Shown piece after piece: positions 46,708 to 56,874 of a stretch of 64,000 nt of DNA; within the stretch, counting starts at the first letter, position 1; each line of letters begins with the position of its first letter. The stretch is taken from positions 56,778 to 120,777 of the forward strand of contig NZ_LT635545.1 of the NCBI RefSeq assembly GCF_900120125.1, written 5' to 3'. The notes beneath the pieces are model-generated. The model searched no databases and was not told the origin of the DNA. It saw only the letters and a program-made list of their open reading frames with translations. This DNA comes from Gemella massiliensis (GTDB taxonomy: Bacteria; Bacillota; Bacilli; Staphylococcales; Gemellaceae). The translations under genes were made by a program, and so were the position numbers.

Positions 46708-47484
46708 TTACAATACCGTAGCTATTTTTTCTCCCATCTTAATTACTTTGTTTTCTAAATTTTCCTCTAATAGAATATTATCTTTTTCAAATAATAACAC
46801 GACCGTAGAACCAAATTCAAAATACCCTAACTCATCTCCTTTTTTAACATAAATACTTTCATAAGTCGGAATAATTGAGTTTACATTTTGAGCACCTACA
46901 GGTATCAGTGTATAATTAATTTTTCCTGATAATTTATAAACCTGACGATAATTGTAACTTAATATATTATCCCCTAACTCTAATCCCAGCTTATTGACCG
47001 GATATGAATACTTTCCTAAACTATAAGCCTCTTTTACTTGGCTGTTAAGCGGGAAATGTATTCTATGATAATTCTTAGGACTTAGATAAATAATTATATA
47101 TGTTCCACCTTTATACTTGTCAGCGAATTCTTTATCACCTACCAGCGTTTTTACATTATATACCTGATTTTTAACAATAAATGTACTATTTTCAGAAATA
47201 TGACCTACTTCTGAAATCACACCATCTGTCGGACTAACGAAACTATCTTCTTTTTTGTCGATAGGTCTGGCATTTGGGTGTAATTTTCTTATGAAAAATT
47301 CATTCAAATTTCTAAAATCATCTAATTCATCTAAAATTTCATCAGTATCAATATCATATACCTTCGCAAAAGGTTGTATCATTAATCTACTTAAATTCGA
47401 TTTTGTCAATTTTTTTAAAGCCTTTGAGCTTAATTCTCCATTTGTCAACTCTACACACAGTTGAAATATCTTCTTTTTTACCAT
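46708..47484 (-). CDS. psd: phosphatidylserine decarboxylase
   Basis: Makes phosphatidylethanolamine from phosphatidylserine at the membrane. 258 residues. The proenzyme is cut at the FGST motif (GYFEFGSTVVLLF near the C-terminus), where the Ser becomes the pyruvoyl group. Other conserved parts are FFIRKLHPNARPID, SPTDGVISEVG (Asp of the catalytic region), and YHRIHFPLNSQV (His). No pssA partner is seen in the window. It lies 8 nt before yqeG and probably starts the operon. Confidence 0.94.
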   Translation of the reverse strand: MVKKKIFQLCVELTNGELSSKALKKLTKSNLSRLMIQPFAKVYDIDTDEILDELDDFRNLNEFFIRKLHPNARPIDKKEDSFVSPTDGVISEVGHISENSTFIVKNQVYNVKTLVGDKEFADKYKGGTYIIIYLSPKNYHRIHFPLNSQVKEAYSLGKYSYPVNKLGLELGDNILSYNYRQVYKLSGKINYTLIPVGAQNVNSIIPTYESIYVKKGDELGYFEFGSTVVLLFEKDNILLEENLENKVIKMGEKIATVL

Positions 47485-47793
47485 GGCAATCTCCTTACAA
47501 ATATCACTCTATATTTTACTATAAAATCGCTATTTATTCAATATTTTGGCTGTTATCTACCTAGTAACTTACAAAAATTACATTTAAGTCTATTTTCTTT
47601 TTTAGTGGTGATTTATTTTTTATTTTTTATATTTTATTTTTTATTTTTTTAAAAAGTAAACCGTTCTCATCACTTTTAATTTAGCAATTCTTTAAATTAT
47701 ATTTTTAAAATAAATTATTATATATTATTGATTTTTTGTATATAAATATTGTATAATAAGAATACAGATTGGTGTATAAGGGAGGGAAACGAC
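47485..47793. other. divergent intergenic region between psd and the TetR pseudogene
   Basis: AT-rich. A plus-strand promoter TTGATT (47728-47733), 18-bp spacer, TATAAT (47752-47757) precedes the broken TetR gene, with GGAGGG before its ATG. The psd promoter must also be here but was not pinned down. Confidence 0.55.
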
Positions 47794-48417
47794 ATGACAC
47801 TTAATAATAAAGTTAAAGAAAACATTATATTAACCACTGTCCAAAACGTTTGAACTAAGGGCTACTCTCTGACAAGTGTTCAGGATATAATTAAAAAAGC
47901 AAAAGCCCCTAAAGGAAGCGTATATTATTATTTCCCAAAAGGAAAGGATGAAATCTACTTAGAAGCTTTGGATAAAATAAGTTATAATGTTAAAAAGGAA
48001 TTTAAAACTATTTCTCCAAAAGAGAAAACTTTGGAAGAATATTTAACTGCGATTTTTGATTTATTTATTTCAAAAGGTAAGGCATGTAAACGAAGTGGTT
48101 TTTCTTTAACGCTATTAGCATTAGAAACTGCAGAACTTTCACCTGTAATTGCTGAAAAATGTAGTGACATACTTGAAAATTGGAGATTGCTTCTTGCCGA
48201 TGCTCTTTTTGATAAAAATATCGCAGAAGAATTATGTAATCCTATTAGCGAATGGCTTTTCACCAGTATTCAAGGTGCTATTTCAGCACATAGAATCCAT
48301 AAAGATGAAGCATTTTTATACAATATAAAATCTTCTATTAAATTTATTACGGCTGCCAGTCCTGAAATGCTTAAAGAGATATTCACTAAGGTGGATGAAG
48401 AAGAAAATGTTGCATAA
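47794..48417 (+). pseudogene. TetR-family regulator interrupted by one in-frame stop
   Basis: Starting from the ATG at 47794 (GGAGGG upstream) the frame reads MTLNNKVKENIILTTVQNV, then TGA at 47851-47853, then in the same frame TKGYSLTSVQDIIKKAKAPKGSVYYYFPKGKDEIYLEAL and the TetR C-terminal domain to 48417. That is a complete TetR/AcrR helix-turn-helix regulator of about 207 residues broken only by codon 20. The stop falls in helix 1 before the HTH. Internal restart would lose helix 1. A nonsense mutation or a base-call error is most likely. The promoter and RBS are intact, so the loss looks recent. Confidence 0.85.
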
Positions 48418-48420
48418 TAA

Positions 48421-48473
48421 AAAACTGAAATTTAGATCTATAACATAATAATCCTCTAAATTTCAGTTTTTTT
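48421..48473. terminator. bidirectional terminator between TetR pseudogene and globin gene
   Basis: AAAACTGAAATTTAGA pairs with TCTAAATTTCAGTTTT, a perfect 16-bp stem flanked by A and T runs. Confidence 0.9.
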
Positions 48474-48834
48474 ATTTTATAGTATTTATCATCTGAACTG
48501 TAAGTGCATTAACTTTTTGACTTAAAAATTTTTTTATTGCCGGATCTATCTCTAATCTATTCAATGCAATTTCAAAATCCTCAAACCAATACTTCGCTTC
48601 ATTTATTGAGATTGGCAAATTTATATGCTTTTTCTTTAAATTTGGTGTATTAAAAATAGAATGTCCCGGTTCTCCAAGAAATAACCTAAAAAATTTTTTT
48701 TGCTCTACCTTTATTCTATCAAAACCATTAGAAAATAAAACATTAATTCTATCATCATTTGGAATAATATCATCATACATATAACTTACTAACAGGTCAA
48801 TATTTCTTTCTCCTATTTGATTGTATAAATTCAT
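48472..48834 (-). CDS. truncated haemoglobin (group II-like globin)
   Basis: Small haem protein of 120 residues, the length of 2-over-2 globins. It starts MNLYNQIGERNIDLLVSYMYDDII (helix A/B), followed by KVEQKKFFRLFLGEPGHSIF and KKKHINLPISINEAKYWFEDF. The His in KKKHINLPI is the likely proximal ligand and the Trp in KYWF fits the G8 Trp of group II. The start is the ATG at 48834, with TTGGAG 6 nt upstream; the upstream extension has no globin similarity. Likely role in oxygen or NO handling, as known for Bacillus YjbI. Confidence 0.75.
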   Translation of the reverse strand: MNLYNQIGERNIDLLVSYMYDDIIPNDDRINVLFSNGFDRIKVEQKKFFRLFLGEPGHSIFNTPNLKKKHINLPISINEAKYWFEDFEIALNRLEIDPAIKKFLSQKVNALTVQMINTIK

Positions 48835-49070
48835 GCCTATCTCCAACTTTCTTAATATATCCTTATATATATTAAACATCATAATAACCGTTTTTTCAAA
48901 CAATATGCAACTATATTATTACAAATATTAACTACTTAAGTAAAATTAAGAACCGGAGTTATCTTAAAAGCTAAAAACTTTAATAGAATTCGTTTATTAG
49001 TAGTTGTCCGCAGTATTAATTAATTTGGCAATCCGCTTTAAATACTTTTCCAAAATTTAATGAACTGTGC

Positions 49071-49115
49071 AGAGGCGACTCTGCAAAATCGATTTTTAAG
49101 TCGCCTCCAATTTTT
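49071..49115 (-). terminator. terminator after metK
   Basis: GAGGCGACT/AGTCGCCTC stem with an 18-nt loop containing a short self-complementary centre, flanked by a T run on the minus strand. Confidence 0.8.
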
Positions 49116-49119
49116 ATTT

Positions 49120-50301
49120 CTATTTTAATAATTTTTTAAATTCCTCTACTCTGTCCAATCTTTCCCAAGTAAAGTCCTCATCATCACGTCCAAAGTGGCC
49201 ATAAGCGGCAGTTTTTTTGAAAATTGGTCTTCTTAAATCTAATGTTTCAATTATACCGTTTGGTGTCAACTTGAATTCTTTTTTTATGGTTTTAACAATC
49301 TCTCCCTCATCAACTTTTGAAGTTCCGAATGTTTCTACGAAAATTGATACCGGATTAGCAACACCAATAGCGTACGCCAATTGAACTTCAATTTTATCGC
49401 AGACCCCACTTGCTACAATATTTTTAGCAATATAACGTGCCATATATGCTCCGGAACGATCAACTTTCGTTGCATCTTTACCGCTAAATGCACCTCCACC
49501 ATGTCGAGAAAAACCGCCATATGTATCAACGATTATTTTTCTTCCTGTTAAACCGGCATCTCCTACCGGTCCTCCTATTACAAAACGACCTGTTGGATTA
49601 ATAAAATATTTCGTATTCTCATCTAACAATTCTCTATCTAAACATGGTTCTACTACATATTTTTTAATATCAGCATGAATTTGTTTTTGAGGTATTTCTT
49701 TATCGTGCTGAGCCGATACTACTATAGTATCAATTCTTTTTACTTTATGATTAATGTCATATTCTACTGTAACTTGAACTTTTCCATCAGGTCCTAGATA
49801 AGATAAAGTTCCATCTTTTCTAACATCTGCCAATTGTTTTGACAATTTATGACTTAGATAAATAGGTAATGGCATATAAGAATCTGTTTCATTAGTTGCA
49901 AAACCGAACATTAAACCTTGATCTCCTGCACCTACCTCTTTTACTTCAGATGATTCTTTAGTTTCTAAAGAATTATCAACTCCAAGTGCAATATCGGGTG
50001 ATTGTTTATCAAGTCCTATAAGAACCGAAATATGATCTCCTGAATAGCCATTTCTCGGATCATTATATCCTATTTCATTTATAGTATTCCTTACTATTTG
50101 TTGAAAATCTATATTAGCCGTTGTTGATATTTCTCCAACGAGAACTGCTAAACCGGTGTTAACACAAGTTTCACACGCCACTCTTCCGTATGGATCTTGT
50201 TTTAAAATCTCATCTAAAATTGCGTCAGATATTTGATCTGCAATTTTATCCGGATGCCCCTCTGTTACTGATTCTGATGTAAATAAATATGTTTTACTCA
50301 T
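49120..50301 (-). CDS. metK: S-adenosylmethionine synthetase
   Basis: Makes SAM from methionine and ATP. 393 residues. Signature motifs are [20 protein letters not shown] at the N-terminus, [12 protein letters not shown] (about residue 123, the GAGDQG motif) and [16 protein letters not shown] (about 265-280, the P-loop-like GGGAFSGKD). All catalytic His, Asp and Lys positions appear intact. Transcription is controlled by the SAM-I riboswitch in its leader. Confidence 0.98.
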   Translation of the reverse strand: MSKTYLFTSESVTEGHPDKIADQISDAILDEILKQDPYGRVACETCVNTGLAVLVGEISTTANIDFQQIVRNTINEIGYNDPRNGYSGDHISVLIGLDKQSPDIALGVDNSLETKESSEVKEVGAGDQGLMFGFATNETDSYMPLPIYLSHKLSKQLADVRKDGTLSYLGPDGKVQVTVEYDINHKVKRIDTIVVSAQHDKEIPQKQIHADIKKYVVEPCLDRELLDENTKYFINPTGRFVIGGPVGDAGLTGRKIIVDTYGGFSRHGGGAFSGKDATKVDRSGAYMARYIAKNIVASGVCDKIEVQLAYAIGVANPVSIFVETFGTSKVDEGEIVKTIKKEFKLTPNGIIETLDLRRPIFKKTAAYGHFGRDDEDFTWERLDRVEEFKKLLK

Positions 50302-50365
50302 TTTTTTATCTCCTAAATATTTTATTTCTGATACTAATATAAAACTATCTCATTTATCCTTATAA

Positions 50366-50504
50366 TAAAAATAACCCCTCGCCTTGAAACGAGGGGTCTT
50401 CATATCTCATCGTTCAAAGTTAACTTTGCTAAGGAAAGCACCTTAATCAATCGACTAGGTTGCCGGAGTTCATCGGGCCTCATCCCTCACTCACTCTTGA
50501 TAAG
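50366..50504 (-). promoter_or_regulatory. SAM-I (S-box) riboswitch with terminator, upstream of metK
   Basis: On the minus strand the aptamer begins CTTATCAAGAG at about 50504, followed by GAGTGAGGGATGAGGCCC, GATGAACTCCGGCAACC, AAGGTGC and a closing GATGAG near 50406. These are the conserved S-box elements, including the kink-turn and the GGCAACC core. A strong terminator follows (CCCCTCG/CGAGGGG then T-rich, about 50396-50366). In this class SAM binding favours the terminator, lowering metK expression when SAM is plentiful. Confidence 0.95.
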
Positions 50505-50522
50505 TATTTATATTGCTCCGTC

Positions 50523-50551
50523 AGTATATCAAAATTAATTATGTTTGTCAA
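50523..50551 (-). promoter_or_regulatory. metK leader promoter
   Basis: On the minus strand TTGACA (50551-50546), 17-bp spacer, TATACT (50528-50523), just upstream of the riboswitch aptamer. Confidence 0.8.
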
Positions 50552-50577
50552 ATAATATCCATTATTGAAAAATAATT

Positions 50578-51369
50578 TTAACTAACATCATTTCTTGCTC
50601 CGAGAATGTTTATAGCATTTTCTATTCTATCTTTGGTTGGCGGATTAATATCATCTAATTCATATTTTATTCCAAGTTCTTTATATTTAAACTTCGCCAT
50701 ATCATGATAAGGTAATACCTCAACACGTTCTACACCATGCAATGTATCAATATATTCACGTAATTTTTGTAAATAATAATCGTCATCTGTCCATTTAGGT
50801 ACAAGAACATGTCTTATCCACATTTTCGCTCCATTATCGCTAAGAAATTCAGCAAATTGAAGTATATTTTTGTTTGTTCTTTTTGTTAATTTTATATGAT
50901 GTTCATCATCAATATGCTTTATATCCAATAAAAATAAATCAGTAAGAGATATTAGTTCCAAGACTTTTTTGTTCATACTTGGAGCATTTACATAAAATCC
51001 GCCACAGGTATCAACACAAGTATTAATACCTAACTCTTTTAATTTTCTAAATAACTCCAATATAAAGTCTATTTGTAATAATGATTCTCCTCCACTAACG
51101 GTTACTCCGCCCCCATTACTGGCTTCAAAGAAATCACGATATTTTACTATCTCTTTGGTTAATTGGCTCACTGTAACCACTTTTGCATCTGGATTATGCA
51201 TTCTCCAAGTATCCGGATTATGGCAATATTTACATCTTAACATACAACCTTGGAAAAATACTACATATCTAATCCCCGGCCCATCAACGTTACCGAACGA
51301 CTCAACAGAATGTATATTAGCAGTTAGCTCATTAGTTTCTTCTACTGGTGCTAAATTTGTCAATTTCAT
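50578..51369 (-). CDS. pflA: pyruvate formate-lyase activating enzyme
   Basis: Radical SAM enzyme of 263 residues that installs the glycyl radical on PflB. The 4Fe-4S motif is GCMLRCKYCHNPDTW (CxxxCxxC at about residues 41-48). The GGVTVSGGES loop for SAM binding and DLFLLDIKHID are also present. It lies downstream of pflB but is separated by about 140 nt and a terminator, so it likely has its own promoter or is reached by read-through. Confidence 0.96.
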   Translation of the reverse strand: MKLTNLAPVEETNELTANIHSVESFGNVDGPGIRYVVFFQGCMLRCKYCHNPDTWRMHNPDAKVVTVSQLTKEIVKYRDFFEASNGGGVTVSGGESLLQIDFILELFRKLKELGINTCVDTCGGFYVNAPSMNKKVLELISLTDLFLLDIKHIDDEHHIKLTKRTNKNILQFAEFLSDNGAKMWIRHVLVPKWTDDDYYLQKLREYIDTLHGVERVEVLPYHDMAKFKYKELGIKYELDDINPPTKDRIENAINILGARNDVS

Positions 51370-51461
51370 AGCTTGCCTCCTCCTTTACTAATATTTTATT
51401 CATATAATCATTATATATTATCTTATAATTATATGTAAATCTATTTGTTTATTTGTAACAT

Positions 51462-51487
51462 AAAAAAGTGGGGGCTAAAAGCCCCCT
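51462..51487 (-). terminator. terminator after pflB
   Basis: GGGGGCTTTTAGCCCCC on the minus strand followed by ACTTTTTTAT. One of the strongest hairpins in the window. Confidence 0.9.
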
Positions 51488-51512
51488 ACCTTTCCTGTCT
51501 TTTTTACTTTTA

Positions 51513-53753
51513 TTACATGAATTGGTGCATTGTACGACTTAATACGTCACGTTGTTGTTCCGGAGTTAAACTGATTAAACGTACAGCGTATCCTGATACA
51601 CGAATTGTGAAGTTTGGATAATCTTCTGGTGATTCAATAACTTTAAGTAAAGTTTCTTTGTTAAATACGTTAGTATTTAAGTGGTAACCACCTTTTTTGA
51701 AGTATCCGTCCATCATTGCTGTTAAGTTTTTGATTTGATCTTGTTTTGTTTTACCTAATGAATTTGGAGTGAATGCCGCTGTTAAGCTGATTCCATCACG
51801 GCTGTATTCATATGGTAATTTAGCTACTGAGCTTAAGCAAGCTAACGCACCACTTTGGTCACGTCCGTTCATTGGGTTAGCACCTGGTGAGAACGGTTCT
51901 CCTGCACGACGTCCATCCGGAGTGTTACCAGTTTTTTTACCGTAAACTACGTTAGAAGTAATTGTTAAGATAGATGTTGTAGTTTCATCTGCACGGTAAG
52001 TTGGGTGTTTTTTCAATTTAGTCATAAATGTTTTTAATAACTCAACCGCTATGTCATCAGCACGATCATCGTTGTTACCGAATGTTGGGAATTCACCTTC
52101 AATTTTGTAATCAACTGCTAATCCTGTTTCATCTTCAATTGGAGTTACTTTAGCATATTTAATAGCTGATAAGCTGTCTACCGCTACTGAGAATCCTGCA
52201 ATACCGGTTGCCATGAAACGTCTAACGTTAGTATCGTGTAATGCCATTTCTAAACTTTCATAAGAATATTTATCATGCATGTAGTGAATTACGTTTAATG
52301 TGTTGATGTATAATTTACATAACCAATCCATAAATCCACCGAATTTTTCCCATACTTCATCGTAGTTTAATACACCACGTAGCGGTTCTGTTTTTGGCCC
52401 TACTTGGATTCCAAGTTTTTCATCACGACCACCGTTGATTGTGTATAATAATGCTTTTGCTAAGTTAGCACGAGCACCGAAGAATTGCATATCTTTACCT
52501 GTAGTCATACCACTTACACAACAAGCGATAGATTTATCACAAGTTCCTAGGAAGTCCGCTAATAATTCATCACTTTCATATTGAATAGCACTGTGGTTGA
52601 TTGAAGATTCAGCACAGAATTCTTTAAATCCGGTTGGTAATTTACTAGACCAAAGAATAGTCAAGTTTGGTTCCGGAGAGTTACCCATATTATCTAATGT
52701 ATGGATGAAACGGAAGTCAGTTTTTGTTACTAATGATCTTTCAGCATCTAACATTTCACCTACGATTAAAGTAGCCCAGATTGGATCTCCAGAGAATAAT
52801 TGGTTGTATTCCGGAGTACGAGCGAATTTAACGCAACGTAATTTAAGAACTAAGTGGTCAATTAACTCTTGAGCACCTTCTTCAGTAAGTGTTCCGTCTT
52901 GTAAATCTCTTTCAATATAAATATCTAAGAATGTAGCAATGTTACCGATACTCATCGCAGCACCGTTTTGTTGTTTAATAGCTGCCAAATATCCGAAGTA
53001 TAACCATTGAACTGCTTCTTGAGCATTTGTTGCCGGTTTTGAAATATCAAATCCATAAATGTTAGCTAATCCTTTTAATTCGCCTAAAGCACGAATTTGA
53101 TCACTCACTTCTTCACGATCACGGATAACATGTTCAGTCATTACTCCGTCAGCACCGATTTTTGTTAAATCTTCTTTTTTCCATTCGATTAATTGATCAA
53201 CACCATATAAAGCAACACGACGATAGTCACCGATGATACGTCCACGACCGTAAGCATCAGGAAGTCCGGTAATAACACCAGATTTTCTTACTAAACGCAT
53301 TTCCGGAGTATATGCATCAAATACACCTTGGTTGTGTGTTTTACGGTAGTCAGTAAAGATTTTAATAACTTCTTTATCTACTTCATAACCATATGCTTTA
53401 CAGCTGTTAACTGCCATGTTAATACCACCGAATGTCATTAAAGCACGTTTTAACGGTTTATCAGTTTGCAATCCTACTATTTTTTCTAAATCTTTTTCTA
53501 TATATCCAGGTCCATGTGAAAGGATTGTTGAAGGAATACTAGTATCCATGTCCAATGTTCCACCGGCAATACGTTCTTGACGCATCAAATCATTGAATTT
53601 TTCTACTAAAGTTTTAGTAGCTTCAGTAGGCCCAGCTAAGAATGAAGCATCTCCTCTGTATTCTGTATAGTTAGATTTAATAAAATCCACTAAATCTATT
53701 TCTGTTTGCCATTTACCACCAACGAAAGCTTTTTTTTCTGCAATTGTTGTCAT
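51513..53753 (-). CDS. pflB: pyruvate formate-lyase
   Basis: Glycyl-radical enzyme of anaerobic fermentation (pyruvate + CoA to formate + acetyl-CoA). 746 residues. The active-site Cys-Cys pair is in [13 protein letters not shown], and the radical Gly is residue 721 in [10 protein letters not shown], 25 residues from the C-terminus. The dense use of preferred codons, compared with its neighbours, fits a highly expressed protein. It has a long upstream region (to 54170) that must hold its regulation. Confidence 0.98.
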   Translation of the reverse strand: MTTIAEKKAFVGGKWQTEIDLVDFIKSNYTEYRGDASFLAGPTEATKTLVEKFNDLMRQERIAGGTLDMDTSIPSTILSHGPGYIEKDLEKIVGLQTDKPLKRALMTFGGINMAVNSCKAYGYEVDKEVIKIFTDYRKTHNQGVFDAYTPEMRLVRKSGVITGLPDAYGRGRIIGDYRRVALYGVDQLIEWKKEDLTKIGADGVMTEHVIRDREEVSDQIRALGELKGLANIYGFDISKPATNAQEAVQWLYFGYLAAIKQQNGAAMSIGNIATFLDIYIERDLQDGTLTEEGAQELIDHLVLKLRCVKFARTPEYNQLFSGDPIWATLIVGEMLDAERSLVTKTDFRFIHTLDNMGNSPEPNLTILWSSKLPTGFKEFCAESSINHSAIQYESDELLADFLGTCDKSIACCVSGMTTGKDMQFFGARANLAKALLYTINGGRDEKLGIQVGPKTEPLRGVLNYDEVWEKFGGFMDWLCKLYINTLNVIHYMHDKYSYESLEMALHDTNVRRFMATGIAGFSVAVDSLSAIKYAKVTPIEDETGLAVDYKIEGEFPTFGNNDDRADDIAVELLKTFMTKLKKHPTYRADETTTSILTITSNVVYGKKTGNTPDGRRAGEPFSPGANPMNGRDQSGALACLSSVAKLPYEYSRDGISLTAAFTPNSLGKTKQDQIKNLTAMMDGYFKKGGYHLNTNVFNKETLLKVIESPEDYPNFTIRVSGYAVRLISLTPEQQRDVLSRTMHQFM

Positions 53754-54158
53754 ATATATTTCACTCCTTAAAATTTTATAATAAATGTGTGATAAATAAA
53801 TTTATAATTAAACTATTTGTTACACTTTTAGTTTACATCAACTATATGGATAATACAACATTATTTTTTTTGAAATTGTGTATAAACTGTGAACTCCAGT
53901 TATACTACACTACTTCTCTGTTACAATATTTTACCTGTTATATGATAAAATATTTGTATTAAATATTATGAAATTTAATAGAAAATAAATGAAATAGTAA
54001 AGAAAACGTAAAAAATTAATATTACAATCATTGCTTGAAAATTTATCATTTTTTTATAACTGTTATTATACTGTTTCACTTTTTAAATGATAAAATCTCG
54101 AAAACAATTCCTTTTTTAGCTGAAAAATATCTAAAATAAAATTCTCTTCTACACTAAA
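53754..54158. other. pflB upstream regulatory region
   Basis: About 400 bp with no gene. GGAG lies 8 nt before the pflB start. An imperfect inverted repeat (GTGTGATAAAT at 53787-53797 with ATTTGTTACAC at 53814-53824, 9 of 11 positions) could be a binding site for a redox regulator, but it is not a clean Rex or Fnr consensus. A TGTGTATAAACTGTGAA stretch near 53878 has a similar character. No firm promoter was assigned. Confidence 0.35.
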
Positions 54159-54173
54159 TGATAATCGTTATTA
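54159..54173. promoter_or_regulatory. Fur/PerR-type box at the msrAB 3' end
   Basis: TGATAATCGTTATTA matches the 7-1-7 Fur box TGATAATnATTATCA at 12 of the 14 specified positions, and is also close to a PerR box. It overlaps the stop codon of msrAB and is 400 bp upstream of pflB, an unusual place for a functional site. It may be chance. Confidence 0.3.
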
Positions 54174-55130
54174 CTTAGAATATCTTCTATTAATATATGG
54201 TATTAAATCTCCATATCCTTCTTCTTCCATATCTTCTTTTTTAATAAATTTTAATGCTGCACTATTAATGCAATATCTCAATCCTCCCAATTCTTTCGGT
54301 CCGTCGGTAAATACATGTCCCAAATGCGAATCTCCTATTCTGCTTCTAACCTCTATTCTCTCCATTAGATGAGAATTATCTTTATAATACTTTGCAACAT
54401 CTACGCTAAACGGCTTAGAAAAACTTGGCCATCCACAACCGGAATGAAATTTATCTTCCGAAGAAAAAAGCGGTTCTCCTGTTGTAATATCAACATAAAT
54501 TCCTTCTTCGAATTTATCACAATATTCCCCTGTATAAGGGCTTTCTGTTGAATTTTCCATCGTTACGGCATATTGTTCTTGTGTTAATTCTTTCTTCAAA
54601 AGTTCTTTTTCTTTTTTCTTATACTTAGTTTTATCTATTAATGGTTCAGATGCTAAGTTCGGATTTATATGACAATAACCGTTCGGATTTTTTTTCAAAT
54701 AGTCTTGATGATATTCTTCCGCTTTTATATAATTTTTTAAAACTTCCAATTCTACTGCCAATGCTTGATGATATTCGTCTTCTTTTTCTTTATATACCTT
54801 CTCTATTTCTTTTAAATCTTCTTCATCGGTATAATAAATCCCTGTACGATACTGTGTTCCTACATCGTTTCCTTGTTTATTAACACTTAACGGATCTATT
54901 ATTCTAAAATAATGTAATAAGATTTCTCTTAAACTAATTTTATCAATATCATATTTAATACAAATAGTTTCAGCATGATTGGTTTGTTTTAACAATTTAT
55001 ATTCTGCTACTTCTGAATTTCCATTAGCATATCCAACGGTTGTTTCTACCACACCGTCTAATCTTGAAAAATATTCTTCTACTCCCCAAAAACAACCGCC
55101 TGCTAAATATATTTCTTTTATATTACTCAT
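54171..55130 (-). CDS. msrAB: bifunctional methionine sulfoxide reductase MsrA-MsrB
   Basis: Repairs both stereoisomers of methionine sulfoxide. The 319-residue protein is a fusion. MsrA is at about residues 1-160 with the catalytic Cys in [12 protein letters not shown]. MsrB is at about 180-319: [27 protein letters not shown], and the catalytic Cys in [12 protein letters not shown]. MsrB lacks the CxxC zinc pairs in part: only CGWPSF is seen, which occurs in zinc-free MsrB proteins. No signal peptide, so it is cytoplasmic. Confidence 0.95.
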   Translation of the reverse strand: MSNIKEIYLAGGCFWGVEEYFSRLDGVVETTVGYANGNSEVAEYKLLKQTNHAETICIKYDIDKISLREILLHYFRIIDPLSVNKQGNDVGTQYRTGIYYTDEEDLKEIEKVYKEKEDEYHQALAVELEVLKNYIKAEEYHQDYLKKNPNGYCHINPNLASEPLIDKTKYKKKEKELLKKELTQEQYAVTMENSTESPYTGEYCDKFEEGIYVDITTGEPLFSSEDKFHSGCGWPSFSKPFSVDVAKYYKDNSHLMERIEVRSRIGDSHLGHVFTDGPKELGGLRYCINSAALKFIKKEDMEEEGYGDLIPYINRRYSK

Positions 55131-55191
55131 CTTTTCACCCTCTTATTATTTTTATAATTTTATTATAGATTTTCCATATGCAGTATACTAT

Positions 55192-56034
55192 TTATTCTGC
55201 CAGATATTCTTTCAATTTTTTAATTATATCATGACCGTCTTTTTTACCCAGTTCATAAATATGTTGAAGTTTATCTATATCTTTTTCCAATCTCTTTATT
55301 GTAATGGCTTCACTCGGTCTTATGACAAATATTTCATTGTTTTTTTCCAGTTCTATTATCTTCTCTACAGTATTATTATAATTTTTATATCTATTTTCTA
55401 GTTTATCTACCAATCTTGGATACTTACCGTAAAACAACCTGTACAATAAACCGTTACTCTGTTTCTTACGATAATCTATTGATCTTGTTAAAATAACTAT
55501 TATTTTATCAAAGTTTTGTTTTTTAAAAAATTCTACCGGAATACTGTCAGCTATCCCTCCGTCTAAATATTTTTTCCCATTTTCTTCTATTATCTCCGAA
55601 ATAAATGGTAATGCAGATGTAGCCCTTAATATTTCCATTTGTTTAAAAACATCTGTGATTTTAATATATTCCGCTTCTCCTGTTTCTATATTGGTAACTG
55701 TTGCAAAAAAATTAATTTCTGAATTTTTAAAAACTCTATTATCAAATTCATCTAATTGAAACGGAATTCTATAGTAGGTAAAATCTTTATTTATCAAATT
55801 TCCGGTTTTCAGCAGGCTTAATACACTCATATATCTTTTATCATTAACATATTTTTTATTATATCTCCACGCTCGTCCTTTTTGCTTTGAAACAAAATTG
55901 ACACCGAACAACGTTCCTGCTGAAACACCAATAACATCAGTTACTTTTATATTACTCTCTAAAAATACATCTAACACCCCTGCAGTGTAAAGACCTCTCA
56001 TACCTCCACCTTCTAAAACTAATCCTATTTTCAT
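55192..56034 (-). CDS. patatin-like phospholipase
   Basis: Ser-Asp dyad lipid hydrolase, 280 residues. The oxyanion motif LVLEGGGMRGLYTAGVLD is at the N-terminus, the nucleophile Ser in VIGVSAGTLFG (GxSxG) at about residue 43, and the Asp in YLDGGIADSIP (DGG). It is of the RssA/YlbK type found in Gram-positives. The start at 56034 is chosen because GGAGG lies 8 nt upstream; the longer frame would start before the ribosome site. Substrate not known. Confidence 0.9.
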   Translation of the reverse strand: MKIGLVLEGGGMRGLYTAGVLDVFLESNIKVTDVIGVSAGTLFGVNFVSKQKGRAWRYNKKYVNDKRYMSVLSLLKTGNLINKDFTYYRIPFQLDEFDNRVFKNSEINFFATVTNIETGEAEYIKITDVFKQMEILRATSALPFISEIIEENGKKYLDGGIADSIPVEFFKKQNFDKIIVILTRSIDYRKKQSNGLLYRLFYGKYPRLVDKLENRYKNYNNTVEKIIELEKNNEIFVIRPSEAITIKRLEKDIDKLQHIYELGKKDGHDIIKKLKEYLAE

Positions 56035-56143
56035 AACTACAACCTCCATACCTTTCACAATCTTTTACTTTTATCTTCTACTATGTTACTATTTTATAAA
56101 ATGAACTTGAAATATAATTAATATTTTCACGAGGTATTTGCTT

Positions 56144-56731
56144 ATGAATATACTTTTAATCGGTGGTAGCGGTTTTGTCGGAAAATCCCTAAGTTATGAG
56201 TTAATAAAACATGATCATTTTGTTTCTTATCTCTCACGTACCGCAAATAACACTCAACTTCCTTGGATATGTGCCAATATTTTTTCCATCAATACCCTTA
56301 ATCTCAAAAACTATAATTTTGATATTGCTATTCATCTTATAGGTACTATAAAAAATAAAAATCAGTATAGCAAAATAAATACATTAAGTGTTAAAAAATC
56401 TATTGAACTTTGTGAAAAATCCAATATTAAAAAATTAGTTTTTATATCTGCTCAAGGTGGATTTAAAAGTTATTTAAACAGTAAACTGGAAGCAGAAAAA
56501 CTTATTATTAATTCAGGATTGGATTACCTTATCGTAAAACCCGGTTTAATGTATGGGAAAAACCGATTATCTTCTTATCTAAATGTCATACCTATCAAAA
56601 TTTTTTCAACTTTAGGAATTAAATTCTTCAAAAATGTTTATCCTCTCCCTGTAGAAACTATTGCTAGAAAAATCGTTTCTAATCTGGAATTAAATTGTAC
56701 TTTTTTGACGTTAGATAACTTAAAAAATTGA
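56144..56731 (+). CDS. NAD(P)-binding protein, atypical SDR/NmrA-like
   Basis: 195 residues. The Rossmann motif MNILLIGGSGFVGKSLSYEL is at the N-terminus. It continues with IHLIGTIKNKNQYSKIN and KLVFISAQGGFKSYLNSKLEAEKLI (Ser and Lys in the positions of the SDR site), and LIVKPGLMYG. It is similar to the NDUFA9/YfcH-like atypical SDRs. Function unknown. The ATG at 56144 has CGAGG 9 nt upstream; the TTG six bases earlier is less likely. Confidence 0.8.
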   Translation: MNILLIGGSGFVGKSLSYELIKHDHFVSYLSRTANNTQLPWICANIFSINTLNLKNYNFDIAIHLIGTIKNKNQYSKINTLSVKKSIELCEKSNIKKLVFISAQGGFKSYLNSKLEAEKLIINSGLDYLIVKPGLMYGKNRLSSYLNVIPIKIFSTLGIKFFKNVYPLPVETIARKIVSNLELNCTFLTLDNLKN

Positions 56732-56874
56732 TTATTAATAAAAATTTGGCATACATTTTAAAGTTAAGCTATTGATATATTACATTTGTCATATTTTTAT
56801 ATGACTTCTCCTACTGAAAAATTATATTTTTTCTATGATATAATGTAACTACAAAATAACAAGAGGTAATAAAA

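Noticed and set aside
47851..47853. TGA read as tryptophan (recoded genetic code)
   Set aside because: Other genes here use TGG for Trp normally and TGA as a genuine stop; a single nonsense mutation is simpler.
53787..53824. Rex or Fnr site upstream of pflB
   Set aside because: The inverted repeat is imperfect and the spacing (about 16 bp) does not fit the known consensus of either regulator.
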